64,000 nucleotides of DNA, from NCBI RefSeq assembly GCF_009755815.1, contig NZ_WRPK01000004.1:465518-529517 (forward strand), in the 5' to 3' direction. The translations under genes were made by a program, and so were the position numbers. A model generated the notes under the pieces. The model did no database searches, was not told where the DNA came from, and worked only from the letters and a program-made list of their open reading frames with translations. The number at the start of each line of letters is the position of its first letter. Within the stretch, counting starts at the first letter, position 1. This DNA is from Flavisphingomonas formosensis. GTDB taxonomy: Bacteria; Pseudomonadota; Alphaproteobacteria; Sphingomonadales; Sphingomonadaceae. Shown here piece after piece: positions 18,754-28,165 of the stretch.

Positions 18754-19443
18754 TCAGTCGCGCAGCCAGTCCAGCAGCACGTCCGTGAGCGCATCCGGCG
18801 CCTCGACGGGGAGGAAATGGCCGGACCCTGCGACGATGCGGAGGGTGGCAAGCGGGATCTCCGAAGCCATTTCGCGGTGCACGTCGGCGCTCGACCAGCG
18901 ATCCTCGTCACCGGTCGCGAGAAACACGGGGCAGGGCAGGCCGGAAAGCGCGGGGCGGCGGTCGGAACGGTGGATCAGGGCATTTTGCTGCGCAGCAAAG
19001 GCGTCCGGCGTGCAGCGGCGGAGCATCTCGGTGATGCCGTCCACCAGCCCCTCCGACGCAGCGCCGGCGGCACCCAGCATCGGCGGAAGCCACTCGGCCG
19101 CCACCGCCTCCATGCCTGCCTGGCGGGCCAGAGCTACCAGCCGCATCCGGCCTTCCGCCTCGCCCGGCGTCGGCGGCCCCATGCCGGAGTTCAGCAGGCC
19201 GAGTCGGGCCACCCGCCGGGGATCCTGCAGCGCGGCTTCCATCGCGACGCGCGCGCCCATCGAATGGCCGACGACGCAGAGCGGCCCATTGCCGATCGCC
19301 AGCACTCGTTCCGCCATCGCGGCCAGCGTGTCGCAGCCGTCGGTCCTGGCGATGGCCACGGGCGCGATGCGGCTGAGCGGTCCGATCTGGTGGCGCCACA
19401 CCCAGCCATCGTTCATCAGCCCGGGCACGAGCACGATCAGCAT
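18754..19443 (-). CDS. Alpha/beta fold hydrolase
   Basis: The product is a 229-residue alpha/beta hydrolase. The nucleophile elbow is GHSMG with Ser61. The acid is probably the Asp of ATGDEDRW, and the histidine lies in GSGHFLPVEAPD near the C terminus. The oxyanion region is VPGLMNDGWVW. There is no signal peptide, so it should be cytoplasmic. The substrate is not predictable. It is followed 15 bases upstream in transcription order by the DUF3775 gene, and the pair may form one transcript. Confidence 0.85.
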   Translation of the reverse strand: MLIVLVPGLMNDGWVWRHQIGPLSRIAPVAIARTDGCDTLAAMAERVLAIGNGPLCVVGHSMGARVAMEAALQDPRRVARLGLLNSGMGPPTPGEAEGRMRLVALARQAGMEAVAAEWLPPMLGAAGAASEGLVDGITEMLRRCTPDAFAAQQNALIHRSDRRPALSGLPCPVFLATGDEDRWSSADVHREMASEIPLATLRIVAGSGHFLPVEAPDALTDVLLDWLRD

Positions 19444-19458
19444 CGCCGCTCCTTCGAA

Positions 19459-19869
19459 TCAATCGATCTGGCCGACGCCTTCGCAGGAGAGATCGAACGC
19501 AGCAAGCCCGGCATCGAGACAGGCGGCCAGCAGCGGCATTTCGAGCAGCTGGTCCGTAGGGCTCTCTGCATCGGGATCGCTTGCGGCCTCCAGCGCATCG
19601 TCCCACTCGCTGGCGTCATAGGTGCCTCGGCCGACCCAGGCGAGCGCTAGCACCTCGGCGATCTGATCGTCGGCCAGATCCTCGAGCAGCGAAAGCACCT
19701 CGGCTTCGACAGCCTGATTATCCTCGTCGACGAGCACCGCATATGCGTCGTCCGCGTCGGCCACCTCCTCGTCGGTCTCGTCGGGATCGGTGGATGGCAC
19801 CTGCGCCTCCAGTTCGCGGGCGCGAACGATGATGCGGCAAATAGTGTCGAGCGAAACCGAAAGCTCCAT
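19459..19869 (-). CDS. DUF3775 domain-containing protein
   Basis: The product is a 136-residue, very acidic protein (runs such as DPDETDEEVADADDAY). It begins LSVSLDTICRIIVRARELEAQ and contains LALAWVGRGTYDASEWDDAL, which I recognise as the pattern of DUF3775 proteins of alphaproteobacteria. No function is known for the family. It lacks a signal peptide. It precedes the alpha/beta hydrolase by 15 bases on the same strand. Confidence 0.75.
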   Translation of the reverse strand: MELSVSLDTICRIIVRARELEAQVPSTDPDETDEEVADADDAYAVLVDEDNQAVEAEVLSLLEDLADDQIAEVLALAWVGRGTYDASEWDDALEAASDPDAESPTDQLLEMPLLAACLDAGLAAFDLSCEGVGQID

Positions 19870-19977
19870 TGCGTGCCTCCGTGGTCCTTGATGCGAAGCA
19901 GGCCCTTCGGCCAGCCCCAGTTCCTCAGTCGTTCGATCCGGGAACGACAGGGCCGGCCTCCGGTTCCGCTCGAAGAA

Positions 19978-21207
19978 TCACGCCGCGGCGAGGCTTTTCA
20001 GCGGAACCTCGGCGTTGGCGATCTGTTCGGCGGAAACAGCGATTCCGCCGAGCACGAGCGCGCGGCCCTGGACATAATCCTTTGTCGCATTGACGCAGTC
20101 CAGCGCGATGACCTTGCCCTGCTTCAGATAGACGATCGAGAAGCTGCGGCTGGCGATGTCGCCGCGCACCACGGCCTGGTCGTGCCCGGTGGAAAGGCCC
20201 ACGGTCTGCAGGCGCAGATCATATTGGTTGGACCAGAACCAGGGCACGGAATGGTAGACGTCTTCGCCGCCGAGGATGTGCTTCACGGCGACATTCGCCT
20301 GATCATTGGCGTTCTGCACCGATTCGAGCCGGATGTGCGCACCGGCCGCGAAATCATTGTCGTGCGCCGCGCAATCGCCGACCGCATAGATGTCCGGCAG
20401 GCTGGTGCGGCAATAGCCGTCCACGTCGACGCCGTTGCCGCCCTGGGCGCCGGCCGCGAGCAGCGGCTCGACCGCGGGGATGATGCCAATGCCGACGATC
20501 ACCATGTCGGCCGGCAGATGCTCGCCGTCCAACAGGTGCACGCCGGTCACATGACCGTCCTTGCCCTCGATCCAGTCGACGCCGATGCCGAGCCGTACGT
20601 CGACGCCATGGGCGCGGTGCTCGGCCTCGTAGAAGCGCGACAGCGGCTCGCCCGCGACGCGCGCGAGCACGCGGTCGAGCGCTTCCAGCACGGTGACCTT
20701 CTTGCCGAACTTGGCGAGCACGGCGGCAGCCTCGAGGCCGATATAGCCGCCGCCGATCACCACGACATTGGTGGTGGAGGCGAGCTCGTCCATCATCTTG
20801 TCGACATCGGCACGGGTGCGCACCGAATGCACGCCGGCAAGGTCGCTGCCGGCGCAAGAGATGCGCCGCGGGCTGCCGCCGGTCGCCCAGATCAGCTTGC
20901 CGTAGCCGATCGTGCTGCCGTCGGAGAGAGTCACGCTGTGCGCCGCGGGATCGACCGCGGTAACGCGCCGGTTCAGCAGCAGATCGACGTTGCGCTCTCC
21001 CCAGAAGGCGGCGGGACGGATCAGGATACGCTCGAACGGCTTCTCGCCGGAGAAATAATCCTTGGACAGCGGCGGACGCTCATAAGGCGGCTCCGGCTCG
21101 TCGCCGAGCAGCGCCACCGTTCCTTCGAACTTCTGCTGACGCAGCATGACGGCAGCCTGTGCGCCGGCATGTCCGGCCCCTACAATGAGCACGTCGTACC
21201 GATCCAA
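19978..21207 (-). CDS. FAD-dependent ferredoxin reductase-like oxidoreductase
   Basis: The product is about 409 residues, a pyridine nucleotide-disulphide oxidoreductase of the rhodocoxin/putidaredoxin reductase type that passes electrons from NAD(P)H to a [2Fe-2S] ferredoxin. It has an N-terminal FAD motif ([14 protein letters not shown]), [13 protein letters not shown], the NAD(P)-binding motif [23 protein letters not shown], and a C-terminal reductase domain starting near [11 protein letters not shown] chose TTG at 21207 (MDRYDVLIV) because GGAGGG lies just upstream; a GTG at 21219 would extend it over that site. No ferredoxin or P450 gene is adjacent. Confidence 0.92.
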   Translation of the reverse strand: MDRYDVLIVGAGHAGAQAAVMLRQQKFEGTVALLGDEPEPPYERPPLSKDYFSGEKPFERILIRPAAFWGERNVDLLLNRRVTAVDPAAHSVTLSDGSTIGYGKLIWATGGSPRRISCAGSDLAGVHSVRTRADVDKMMDELASTTNVVVIGGGYIGLEAAAVLAKFGKKVTVLEALDRVLARVAGEPLSRFYEAEHRAHGVDVRLGIGVDWIEGKDGHVTGVHLLDGEHLPADMVIVGIGIIPAVEPLLAAGAQGGNGVDVDGYCRTSLPDIYAVGDCAAHDNDFAAGAHIRLESVQNANDQANVAVKHILGGEDVYHSVPWFWSNQYDLRLQTVGLSTGHDQAVVRGDIASRSFSIVYLKQGKVIALDCVNATKDYVQGRALVLGGIAVSAEQIANAEVPLKSLAAA

Positions 21208-21276
21208 TGATCCCTCCACCTGTTCTGGTCCGCGACTGCCCTAGAGCGGTTTTGGACGAAACGGAACCATAGGCGA

Positions 21277-21678
21277 TTACCGGATGGCGCGATTTGGCTT
21301 TTGATCGAACGTCGGGATGCGAGCGCAATCATCATCGTCAGCGGCGGCCATGGCACCATGTTCAAACATAGTGGACCCGCCCAAGGCTAGTGGCCGAGCG
21401 ATGCGCGCGAGGAGCGTTTCCGTGTCTTTTTGGCCATTCGTCGTCCATCGAAATGTCATCCTGCGTTCGCCAAGATCACATTTCTGCCGGATCTCTATCG
21501 AGTCCTCTTCGAATGCCTCCGCCGTCCGAACGCCAAGCCAAACGCGAATGTTCGCCGCACCACTTAGCAAGCCGTGGATCAGCGACGCACAGGCTGGAAG
21601 CTGATCAGAACTTTCGAGGGAAGCTGTGCGTCTTCCGCTAATTCGAAAGACACTGATTGGCGCCGCAGCCGCTCTCAT
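21277..21678 (-). CDS. Possible hypothetical protein
   Basis: A frame of up to 133 codons lies between the flavoprotein gene and the divergent SGNH hydrolase, overlapping the latter by about 50 bases at its 5' end. The second part has coding-like character (VWLGVRTAEAFEEDSIEIRQ and RRMTFRWTTNGQKDTETLL), but no domain is recognised. The true start is probably internal. It may be a decaying gene. Codon use is less GC-biased than in the neighbours. Confidence 0.3.
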   Translation of the reverse strand: MRAAAAPISVFRISGRRTASLESSDQLPACASLIHGLLSGAANIRVWLGVRTAEAFEEDSIEIRQKCDLGERRMTFRWTTNGQKDTETLLARIARPLALGGSTMFEHGAMAAADDDDCARIPTFDQKPNRAIR

Positions 21679-22258
21679 CGCGATCTCCGCCTTCCTGTGG
21701 GTCCAGCATAAGCGCCACGCGACTGCGCACGCGACCAGCTACACAGCGAAACGAAGGGCGATGGTCCAACTCAACGCCGCGATCGCGCCACCCCAGAATT
21801 TCGTCGCTCTGGGCGACAGCATCGTCGAGTCAGTCTACCTGTCCGACGTCTGCGGCACCTCCTTCAACGCGGGCATCGGCGGCGGCAAGATCGGCGACGT
21901 GCAATTTCTTGCGGAAAGCATTCTGAAACGGCTACGCCCGCATATGATCCTGGTGGCGGTCGGAACGAACGACGTGTGGGCCGGCGCCGGGATCGCCGAG
22001 TTCCGGCAAAAATATAGCGAGCTGCTCAACCATCTGCCCGTGGCAAAGACGATGCTCATGGGCGTGCCGAACAGCGCTGCCGCGTCGGCAACCATTCGCG
22101 ATCTGGCCGTTGCGCACAGCTTTACCTATGTCGCGCCCGTGACCGGGCCGGGCCTGACGGTCGACGATGGTGCCCACCTCAAATCGCTGGGCGCCATCGT
22201 CTTTAGAAACCGGATCGAGCGGGCTTGCAATCAACTATCGCAGCCGGCTTCGCCTTGA
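21626..22258 (+). CDS. SGNH/GDSL-family hydrolase
   Basis: The product is 210 residues. A basic N terminus plus a hydrophobic stretch (KTLIGAAAALIAISAFLWV) forms a signal anchor, so the enzyme should face the periplasm. Block I is FVALGDSIVES with Ser65, block III is VAVGTNDVW, and block V is DDGAHL with the Asp-x-x-His dyad. Members hydrolyse esters on lipids or polysaccharides. The GTG at 21626 follows GAGGGA. The stop overlaps a possible small secreted-protein frame. Confidence 0.83.
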   Translation: MRLPLIRKTLIGAAAALIAISAFLWVQHKRHATAHATSYTAKRRAMVQLNAAIAPPQNFVALGDSIVESVYLSDVCGTSFNAGIGGGKIGDVQFLAESILKRLRPHMILVAVGTNDVWAGAGIAEFRQKYSELLNHLPVAKTMLMGVPNSAAASATIRDLAVAHSFTYVAPVTGPGLTVDDGAHLKSLGAIVFRNRIERACNQLSQPASP

Positions 22259-22344
22259 TGGCCACTGCCTCGGTCGTCAGTGCGAAAGCCGGATGCCGCG
22301 ATGCGAAGGGCAAGTTCGTGAAGTGCGGGTCGCCGGGCGCATAG
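22225..22344 (+). CDS. Possible small secreted protein with a CRDAKGKFVKC motif
   Basis: A 39-codon frame starting at TTG (or 28 codons from the ATG at 22258, which overlaps the SGNH gene stop as TGATG) encodes a hydrophobic, Ala-rich leader ending SVVSAKA, then GCRDAKGKFVKCGSPGA. The leader resembles a signal sequence but lacks a basic start. I recall CRDAKGKF(V/I)KC from small exported sphingomonad proteins. There is no clear ribosome binding site, so coupling to the upstream gene would be needed. Confidence 0.35.
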   Translation: MQSTIAAGFALMATASVVSAKAGCRDAKGKFVKCGSPGA

Positions 22345-22520
22345 TGACCTCAGCAGTCGTCGCCCGGGAGCCGTGGGTGGTGGTACATGTCGCCCTCGAC
22401 GGACACGGCAAGAACGGCGGTCGGAAATTCGCCGCTGAACATATCTGCAATCGGGCGCTGCAGGGGCGACGCCGCCCGCATCTTCGTTCCAAAGGCTGGT
22501 CGGTAGCCGGAGCCGCGCGT

Positions 22521-22904
22521 CTATCCTCCGCAGCTCTGCGAAAGACGCTCGCCTGCCGCGCGCGCGATCGCGATCTGGGAGCGGACAGCGAAATCTACCG
22601 CAAAATCCTGCGTCGGCCCCTCGCTGATCATCAGCGTCGCACCCTTCGTTAGGGCACCGTTGATCGAGGAACTGGACCAGTCGATTTCGAAGTCATCCTT
22701 CGCCGTTTTCAGGTGAGAGGTGCAGCCGACCGTGGTCGCCTTGAGAACGGGGGTACGCCCGGCGAGCGCGAGGATCGTTGCGTGACCTGCCATCACCGCC
22801 GTGTCGAACTTGGCGGCGTCGGCCTTGGCTGTGGGAGGCGCAGCATCGGCCGGCATGGCTACCGCGAGCAGAACAACCGAAAGCCGGGCGAGTTGAACTC
22901 TCAT
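22521..22904 (-). CDS. Hypothetical periplasmic protein
   Basis: The product is 127 residues. The N terminus MRVQLARLSVVLLAVAMPADAAPP is a standard signal peptide with cleavage near ADA-AP. The mature part (TAVMAGHATILALAGRTPVL, VGCTSHLKTAKDDFE) has two cysteines and no recognised domain. The ATG at 22904 has GGAGA six bases upstream, which decides it over an ATG four codons earlier. The gene is isolated. The family is unknown to me. Confidence 0.68.
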   Translation of the reverse strand: MRVQLARLSVVLLAVAMPADAAPPTAKADAAKFDTAVMAGHATILALAGRTPVLKATTVGCTSHLKTAKDDFEIDWSSSSINGALTKGATLMISEGPTQDFAVDFAVRSQIAIARAAGERLSQSCGG

Positions 22905-23190
22905 GCTTGTCTCCAAACCGATGCTCGTTGCGGAAACGTATCATTGCGGTGAAGGCGCGGCAATCCGGCTGGCTTTGGCTATCGAAAAGCCGCCCTCAAC
23001 GACGGCCAAGTCTACGCTCGGACGTGCGAATAATTGATGACGGAGTGAGCTTCGCGTCGGCCGAGCCGAGCCGATCGGTCGGATGCCTGGTGCGCGTCGT
23101 GAGACGGGCAGAGACACGGCAGGGGCCAGATAAGGTTAAAATCGCCCGGGAAATCAGGGGATATGCTGGGCACGTCTGGAAATGCGGTGG

Positions 23191-23267
23191 TGGTAGCGGA
23201 GGAGGGACTTGAACCCCCGACACGCGGATTATGATTCCGCTGCTCTAACCAGCTGAGCTACTCCGCC
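23191..23267 (-). tRNA. tRNA-Met (CAT anticodon)
   Basis: A 77-base cloverleaf with encoded 3' CCA reads on the minus strand. The acceptor stem pairs GGCGGAG with CTCCGCT. The D-arm is AGCTCAGCTGGTTAGAGC, and the anticodon stem GCGGA/TCCGC encloses loop ATCATAA, giving anticodon CAT. The T-arm is GGGGGTTCAAGTCCC. A paired first base (G-U) argues against the initiator tRNA. The sequence matches alphaproteobacterial elongator tRNA-Met more than the lysidine-modified tRNA-Ile. Confidence 0.95.
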
Positions 23268-23587
23268 CCACGGGCAACAACGCGGTGGCGCGATGTGGAG
23301 CGGCCCTATAGAAACAGGCGTCGCGGCGGTCAACAGGCGTTGCGCATATCTGCGCATGAATCTCGCCGGCGTCCCGCTAGCCCTTGCTTCGGTCGACATT
23401 CCGGAAGGCAGGTGTCGTCCGGGCTTGCCGATGACGCAGGCGATCCTCCAATACGGAGGAAGATTGTTTACGGAAAGCGGAAGCGGATAGGGCGCTCCCG
23501 CTTTGGAACCTTAACTCCGCCATTCCATGTCACCAAATCGGTGGCAGTTCGCGTTGCCGCCTGACGAGACAGTCTTAGATTGGCGGC
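23268..23587. other. Intergenic region upstream of the tRNA
   Basis: About 320 bases between the tRNA-Met 5' end and the next gene. Two overlapping short frames on the plus strand lack coding character. It must contain the tRNA promoter on the minus strand. I see no repeat, integrase fragment or duplicated tRNA 3' end that would mark an attachment site. Confidence 0.5.
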
Positions 23588-23869
23588 ATGGCCCAAGCCC
23601 TTCGTCAGCCCACGCCGCGCGAACATTCTGCGCCATGGGAGCGTTTCCCGGATCTGTTCACGCTGGTGGCCGAGTTTGGCGTCGGCGCTTCCTCCGAGGC
23701 GCGCGTGGTGCTCCAGCGCACGGCTTGCGCGTTGATCGAGGAGCATGGGCGCAATGCCGCCGCCCATGTCGACCAGCGTCTCTCGGTTGCGATCGCGGCA
23801 CGGGATTTCCAGGCCGCAATGTATTGGACCGCGGTGATGACCAGCGTGGAGCGGTGCCGCCAGGATTGA
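23588..23869 (+). CDS. Hypothetical protein
   Basis: The product is 93 residues, soluble and helix-rich, with ACALIEEHGRNAAAHVDQRL and AARDFQAAMYWTAVMTSVERC. This resembles short sphingomonad hypothetical proteins that have an (I/L)xxHGxxA core. I do not recognise a named family. The ATG at 23588 begins MAQALRQPTP. The gene is convergent with the Lrp regulator. Confidence 0.6.
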   Translation: MAQALRQPTPREHSAPWERFPDLFTLVAEFGVGASSEARVVLQRTACALIEEHGRNAAAHVDQRLSVAIAARDFQAAMYWTAVMTSVERCRQD

Positions 23870-24028
23870 CCGCGGGCCATGCGCGGTATCGGGACGAAGC
23901 GCCGTTCGCGCCCATGCGAAAAAAATCGCGACGGACACGGAACCCTTTCGCTGTCGAACCATTATGGTTGCACTTCCTCGAGCCGGCATGCCGTCCCCCT
24001 TTGGCATGTCGGTTCTTTTTTGCGCGGT

Positions 24029-24475
24029 TCAGGCGCGGCGATTGCTGCGCATCGCGAAGCTGGAGGTGATGCGCGACACGCCGGGCAGCCGCGACAATAT
24101 GTCGCGGTGGAAGGTGCCATATTCCTCGATCCCGGCGATCTGGACATGGAGTATGTAATCGCCGGCGCCGGTCATCAGATACCATTGCTGGATTTCCGGA
24201 TGCCTGCGCAGCGCATTTTCGAACCGGGCGAGAAATTCCTCGGTCTGCCGTTCCAATTCCACCTGCACGATCGCGATCGTTCCTTCCTCGGGAAGCGCGC
24301 CGGAGACGATCGCGGTGTAGCCGCGGATCACCCCGGTCTGTTCGAGCAGCTTGACCCGGCGAAGGCAGGCGGAAGGCGAGAGGCCGACCTCGGCCGCGAG
24401 CGCGCTGTTGGTGATGCGGGCGTTGAGCCGGAGTTGGCGGAGGATCCGACGGTCGGCCTCGTCGAGGGCTGCCAT
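24029..24475 (-). CDS. Lrp/AsnC family transcriptional regulator
   Basis: The product is 148 residues. The N-terminal winged helix-turn-helix is DEADRRILRQLRLNARITNSALAAEVGLSPSACLRRVKLLEQ. The C-terminal RAM domain runs from IAIVQVELERQTEEFL to YGTFHRDILSRLPGVSRITSSFAMR. It is transcribed divergently from alr-dadA-ridA, with 120 bases between start codons. By analogy with DadR it probably senses alanine and controls that operon; this is inference from position. Confidence 0.93.
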   Translation of the reverse strand: MAALDEADRRILRQLRLNARITNSALAAEVGLSPSACLRRVKLLEQTGVIRGYTAIVSGALPEEGTIAIVQVELERQTEEFLARFENALRRHPEIQQWYLMTGAGDYILHVQIAGIEEYGTFHRDILSRLPGVSRITSSFAMRSNRRA

Positions 24476-24499
24476 ATATGATCTTTCGTCTGTTCGAAT

Positions 24500-24531
24500 A
24501 ATCTGCCGAAATGCTCTTATTAGAGCAGATT
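24500..24531. promoter_or_regulatory. Nested palindromes between the Lrp gene and alr; likely operator
   Basis: AATCTGC (24500-24506) and GCAGATT (24525-24531) form an outer inverted repeat. Nested inside is TGCTCT-TATT-AGAGCA (24512-24527). The pair sits in the short AT-richer divergent promoter region, the expected place for a DadR-like Lrp operator. Lrp sites are typically degenerate palindromes of about 15 bases, which fits. Confidence 0.5.
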
Positions 24532-24595
24532 TGTGCGTCAATGTGGCGAAAAATTCGAAGGGATGTTGCTTATCCTCACCCGGGAGGTGGGGGAC

Positions 24596-25738
24596 ATGGC
24601 CAGATTCGCGTGCCCGAGCTATTCGAGCCAGCTGAGGATCGACCTGGGTGCATTGCGCGCCAACTACCGGGCGCTCGCCGATCATGCCGCGCCCGCCCTG
24701 TGTGGCGCGGTGGTGAAAGCCGATGCCTATGGCCTCGGCGCGGCCAAGGTGGCTGCGGCGCTGGCGCGCGAAGGTTGCCGGATCTTCTTCGTCGCGCAGC
24801 TCGGCGAGGCGTTCGACGTGCTCGATGCGGTCGGCATCGACAGCAGCATCTACATATTGAACGGCCTCGATCCTGGCGGCGAAGCGGCGTGCGCGGAATG
24901 GGGCTTCGTGCCGGTGCTCAATGGGCGCGGCCAGCTCGACCGCTGGCGTGCCTTCGCGCGGGCTGCCGGCAAGCCGTTGCGGGCAGCGCTGCAGATGGAC
25001 AGCGGCATGTCCCGCCTCGGCCTCGATCTCGCCGCATTGGCCGATCTCGCGCAGGACCGGTCGTTTGGCGAAGAGATTTCCCTGTGTCTGCTGATGACCC
25101 ATCTGGCCTGCGCGGATGAGCCGGATCGCGCGGCGAACGATGCGCAGCTGGCGCAATTCGGCGCCGCGCGGGCGCTGTTTCCAGATGTCCCGGCGTCGAT
25201 CGCGAACAGCGGCGGTACCTTCCTGTCGCCGGATTTCCACTGCGACGTGGTGCGCGCCGGGATCGCGCTCTACGGGGCGCGGCCGGGACCGCAGGCACCG
25301 CCGCTGCGCCCTGTCGTCTCGCTCGATGCGCGGGTGATCCAGATCCGGGAGATCGGGGAAGGAACCGGCGTCGGCTACGGGCTCGACTATGTCGCGGACA
25401 CGCGGCGCCGTCTTGCGACGATCGGCGTCGGCTATGCGGACGGCTGGCCGCGGAGCCTTGGCGGCAACGGCGCCGCCTGGTTAGACGGGCAGCGGCTGCC
25501 GATCGTCGGCCGGGTCTCGATGGACAGCCTTACCATCGATATTTCCGATCTACCGCCGACGGCGCTGGGCGAGGGCGATTTCGTGGAACTGCTCGGGCCG
25601 CACCAGTCGCTCGACGACGTGGCGCGCGATGCCGGCACCATTTCCTATGAAATTCTGACGCGTCTCGGGCGGCGCCATGCGCGCGTCCATGTCGAGGACC
25701 AGGCGGCGGAGATCGTCGCGGCGGGAGCACGGATATGA
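24596..25738 (+). CDS. alr: Alanine racemase, catabolic type
   Basis: The product is a 380-residue PLP enzyme converting L-alanine to D-alanine. The PLP lysine is Lys41 in [23 protein letters not shown], the [10 protein letters not shown] segment and [14 protein letters not shown] follow in the standard order. The ATG at 24596 is preceded by GGGAGGTGGGGG. It overlaps dadA by four bases (ATGA), and is therefore most likely the catabolic (DadX-type) racemase rather than the one serving cell-wall synthesis. Confidence 0.95.
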   Translation: MARFACPSYSSQLRIDLGALRANYRALADHAAPALCGAVVKADAYGLGAAKVAAALAREGCRIFFVAQLGEAFDVLDAVGIDSSIYILNGLDPGGEAACAEWGFVPVLNGRGQLDRWRAFARAAGKPLRAALQMDSGMSRLGLDLAALADLAQDRSFGEEISLCLLMTHLACADEPDRAANDAQLAQFGAARALFPDVPASIANSGGTFLSPDFHCDVVRAGIALYGARPGPQAPPLRPVVSLDARVIQIREIGEGTGVGYGLDYVADTRRRLATIGVGYADGWPRSLGGNGAAWLDGQRLPIVGRVSMDSLTIDISDLPPTALGEGDFVELLGPHQSLDDVARDAGTISYEILTRLGRRHARVHVEDQAAEIVAAGARI

Positions 25739-27024
25739 AGGTGGTCGTTCTCGGTGCCGGCGTGATCGGCGTGACGTCGGCTTATTATCTGGCCGAAGCC
25801 GGCCATGAGGTGACGGTGGTCGATCGACAGCCGGGGCCGGCGCTGGAGACGAGCTTCGGCAATGCCGGCGAGATTTCCCCCGGCTACGCCTCGCCCTGGG
25901 CGGCGCCCGGCGTTCCGCTGAAGGCGTTGCGCTGGCTGTTCATGGAGCATGCGCCACTGATCCTGCGGCCGAAGCCCGATATGGCGATGCTGCGCTGGCT
26001 CGCCGCGATGCTGCGCAACTGCACCGCCTCGCGCTACGCGCTCAACAAGAGCCGCATGGTCGGCCTCGCCGAGTTCAGCCGCGACGAGCTGGTCGCGCTG
26101 CGCCGCCGGCTCGGCATCCGGTATGACGAGCGTTCGCAGGGCACGCTGCAGCTCTTTCGCACGCAGAAGCAGCTCGATGCGAGCGCGAGCGACATTGCGG
26201 TGCTGCGTTCCTATGGCGTCGAGTATGAACTGCTCGATCGCGGCGGCTGCGTGGCCGCCGAGCCGGGCCTCGCAGCCGCGAAGGAGAAATTCGTCGGCGG
26301 CTTGCGCCTGCCCGGCGACGAGACAGGCGACTGCCGCCTCTTCACCACCGCGCTTGCCGAATGGCTCGCCGCGCGGGGCGTCAGCTTCCGTTATGGCACC
26401 GCGATCAACGCTCTGGTGGAGGAGGGGGGACGGATTACGGGCCTCAAGACGGATCACGGGCTGATCCGCGGCGACGCCTATCTGGTCGCGCTCGCCAGCT
26501 ATTCGCCGGCGCTGCTGCGTCCGCTCGGCCTGCGCCTGCCGGTCTATCCGGTGAAAGGCTATTCGATCACCGTCCCGATTGAGGAGGAGTCGCGCGCGCC
26601 GGTTTCGACCTTGCTGGACGAAAGCTACAAGATCGCGATCACGCGGCTGGGCAACCGCATCCGGGTGGGCGGCATGGCCGAGATATCGGGCTTCGACCGG
26701 ACATTGCCGGCGCGGCGCGAGGCGACTCTGCTGCACTGTCTGAGCGATCTCTTCCCCGGCGCGGCAAAGGCGGGCGAGACGAGCTTCTGGAGTGGCCTCA
26801 GGCCGATGACGCCGGACGGGCCGCCGATCGTCGGCGCGACGCCGATCGGCAATCTTTTCCTCAACACCGGCCATGGCACGCTCGGCTGGACGATGGCCTG
26901 CGGCTCCGGCCGGTTGATCGCGAGCATCGTCGGCGGCGCGGAGCCACCGATCGAGTCGACCGATCTCGGTATCAGCCGCTATGCGTCCCGGCCTTCGCCC
27001 CGAATCAAGGAGACTGTCAGATGA
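25735..27024 (+). CDS. dadA: D-amino acid dehydrogenase
   Basis: The product is a 429-residue FAD enzyme that oxidises D-alanine to pyruvate and ammonia, feeding electrons to the respiratory chain. The N-terminal FAD motif is [42 protein letters not shown] is characteristic of DadA, as is the C-terminal [16 protein letters not shown]. Length is typical. Overlaps of four bases on both sides couple it to alr and ridA. Confidence 0.95.
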   Translation: MKVVVLGAGVIGVTSAYYLAEAGHEVTVVDRQPGPALETSFGNAGEISPGYASPWAAPGVPLKALRWLFMEHAPLILRPKPDMAMLRWLAAMLRNCTASRYALNKSRMVGLAEFSRDELVALRRRLGIRYDERSQGTLQLFRTQKQLDASASDIAVLRSYGVEYELLDRGGCVAAEPGLAAAKEKFVGGLRLPGDETGDCRLFTTALAEWLAARGVSFRYGTAINALVEEGGRITGLKTDHGLIRGDAYLVALASYSPALLRPLGLRLPVYPVKGYSITVPIEEESRAPVSTLLDESYKIAITRLGNRIRVGGMAEISGFDRTLPARREATLLHCLSDLFPGAAKAGETSFWSGLRPMTPDGPPIVGATPIGNLFLNTGHGTLGWTMACGSGRLIASIVGGAEPPIESTDLGISRYASRPSPRIKETVR

Positions 27025-27368
27025 CGATACAGAGACTGCATTCCAATTCCCGCATGAGCCAGGCCGTGATCCACAACGGCATCGTTTATCTGGCCGGCCA
27101 GATCGGCGCGCCGGGCGAAGATGTGACCACCCAGACCAAGGCGGTGCTCGATTCGATCGACGCGCTGCTCGCCGAGGCCGGCACGGATCGCTCGCGCCTG
27201 CTGCAGGCGACGATCTGGCTTGCCGACATGTCCGACTTCGCCGCGATGAACGCGGTGTGGGAGCCGTGGATCGGCGGCAACAACCCGCCGGCCCGCGCGA
27301 CGGGTGAAGTGAAGCTGGCGACGCCGGACTATAAGGTCGAGATCATCGTTACGGCCGCGCTGGCCTGA
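27021..27368 (+). CDS. ridA: RidA family reactive intermediate deaminase
   Basis: The product is a 115-residue YjgF/YER057c/UK114 protein. It has [19 protein letters not shown] near the start and the family arginine region [21 protein letters not shown] at the end. RidA proteins hydrolyse reactive enamine/imine intermediates. Being the third gene of alr-dadA-ridA, it could remove the 2-iminopropanoate made by DadA. Its ATG overlaps the dadA stop. Confidence 0.92.
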   Translation: MTIQRLHSNSRMSQAVIHNGIVYLAGQIGAPGEDVTTQTKAVLDSIDALLAEAGTDRSRLLQATIWLADMSDFAAMNAVWEPWIGGNNPPARATGEVKLATPDYKVEIIVTAALA

Positions 27369-27443
27369 TCGCGCCATCCTGTCGGAACCGAGGGGCGCCG
27401 GTTGCGCCGCTCGGCTCCGGTGGCGTTGGTAGCGGCCGTGGCG

Positions 27444-28007
27444 TCACACCTGCTGCGTCAGCTTGAGGCGGGTCCGGTCATAGCCCAGCGCGTGGGCGCG
27501 ATCGAGCAGCTCCACCACCAGTTCCGGCGCGGGCGTGGCCTCGCGGGCGAGCAGCCAGAGATAGCGTCCGCTCGGTTCCCCGACGATCGACCAGCGATAG
27601 TCGTCGTCATGATCGAGCACCCAATAGTCGCCGGTATAGAGTGGACCGAAGAAAGAGACCTTCAGCTTCGCGCGCGAGACGGTGTCGACCACGATGGCTC
27701 GCCCCCGCGACGTTCTCGGTGCGCCTTGCGGGCTTCCCTTGCGCCCGCCATTAATCACCTCGATCTTGCCGTCGGGCAGCAGCGCATAGTCGGCTGTCAC
27801 CGCCTCCAGCCCTTTCTCGAAGCGATTTTCGTGCCGCGCAATCTCGAACCAGCGGCCGAGATAGCGATCCAGCGAGACCGTCCTGGCCGGTTCCGGCACG
27901 GCCGGGTTGATCACGTCCGGCCGGGTGCGGCGCAAATAGAGGCCAGCGCCAGCGACGCCCAGGACGGCTGCGGCGGACGCGAACTGAACGAGCCGGGTGC
28001 GCTTCAT
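27444..28007 (-). CDS. Lipocalin family protein (Blc-like)
   Basis: The product is 187 residues. The N terminus has a basic start and hydrophobic stretch (FASAAAVLGVAGAGLYL), acting as signal or anchor; no lipobox cysteine is seen. The bacterial lipocalin signature is LGRWFEIARHE at residues 50-60, followed by GLEAVTADYALLPDGKIEV and GDYWVLDHDDDYRWSIVGEPSGRYLWLLAR. Bacterial lipocalins bind lipids or hydrophobic ligands at the envelope under stress. Confidence 0.9.
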   Translation of the reverse strand: MKRTRLVQFASAAAVLGVAGAGLYLRRTRPDVINPAVPEPARTVSLDRYLGRWFEIARHENRFEKGLEAVTADYALLPDGKIEVINGGRKGSPQGAPRTSRGRAIVVDTVSRAKLKVSFFGPLYTGDYWVLDHDDDYRWSIVGEPSGRYLWLLAREATPAPELVVELLDRAHALGYDRTRLKLTQQV

Positions 28008-28165
28008 CGATACTCCTTCACAACGAGGATATTGGAGAGGTCATCGCCGGCTTTTGCGCAAGGGATGGCTCAGGGGCAAGCCGATTGGGGAGATCGGCGG
28101 AGACGAATGGAAATTTCGGCGCGGCCGATCGTTGATCCTTATCGATAGTCTTCGACGGAGATAGC

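Noticed and set aside
23191..23267. tRNA-Met as an integration site for a mobile island
   Set aside because: No integrase gene, no direct repeat of the tRNA 3' end, and ordinary chromosomal genes on both sides.
24029..25240. 403-codon minus-strand frame that would extend the Lrp regulator
   Set aside because: The extension lies antisense to alr. The winged-helix domain begins normally at 24475.
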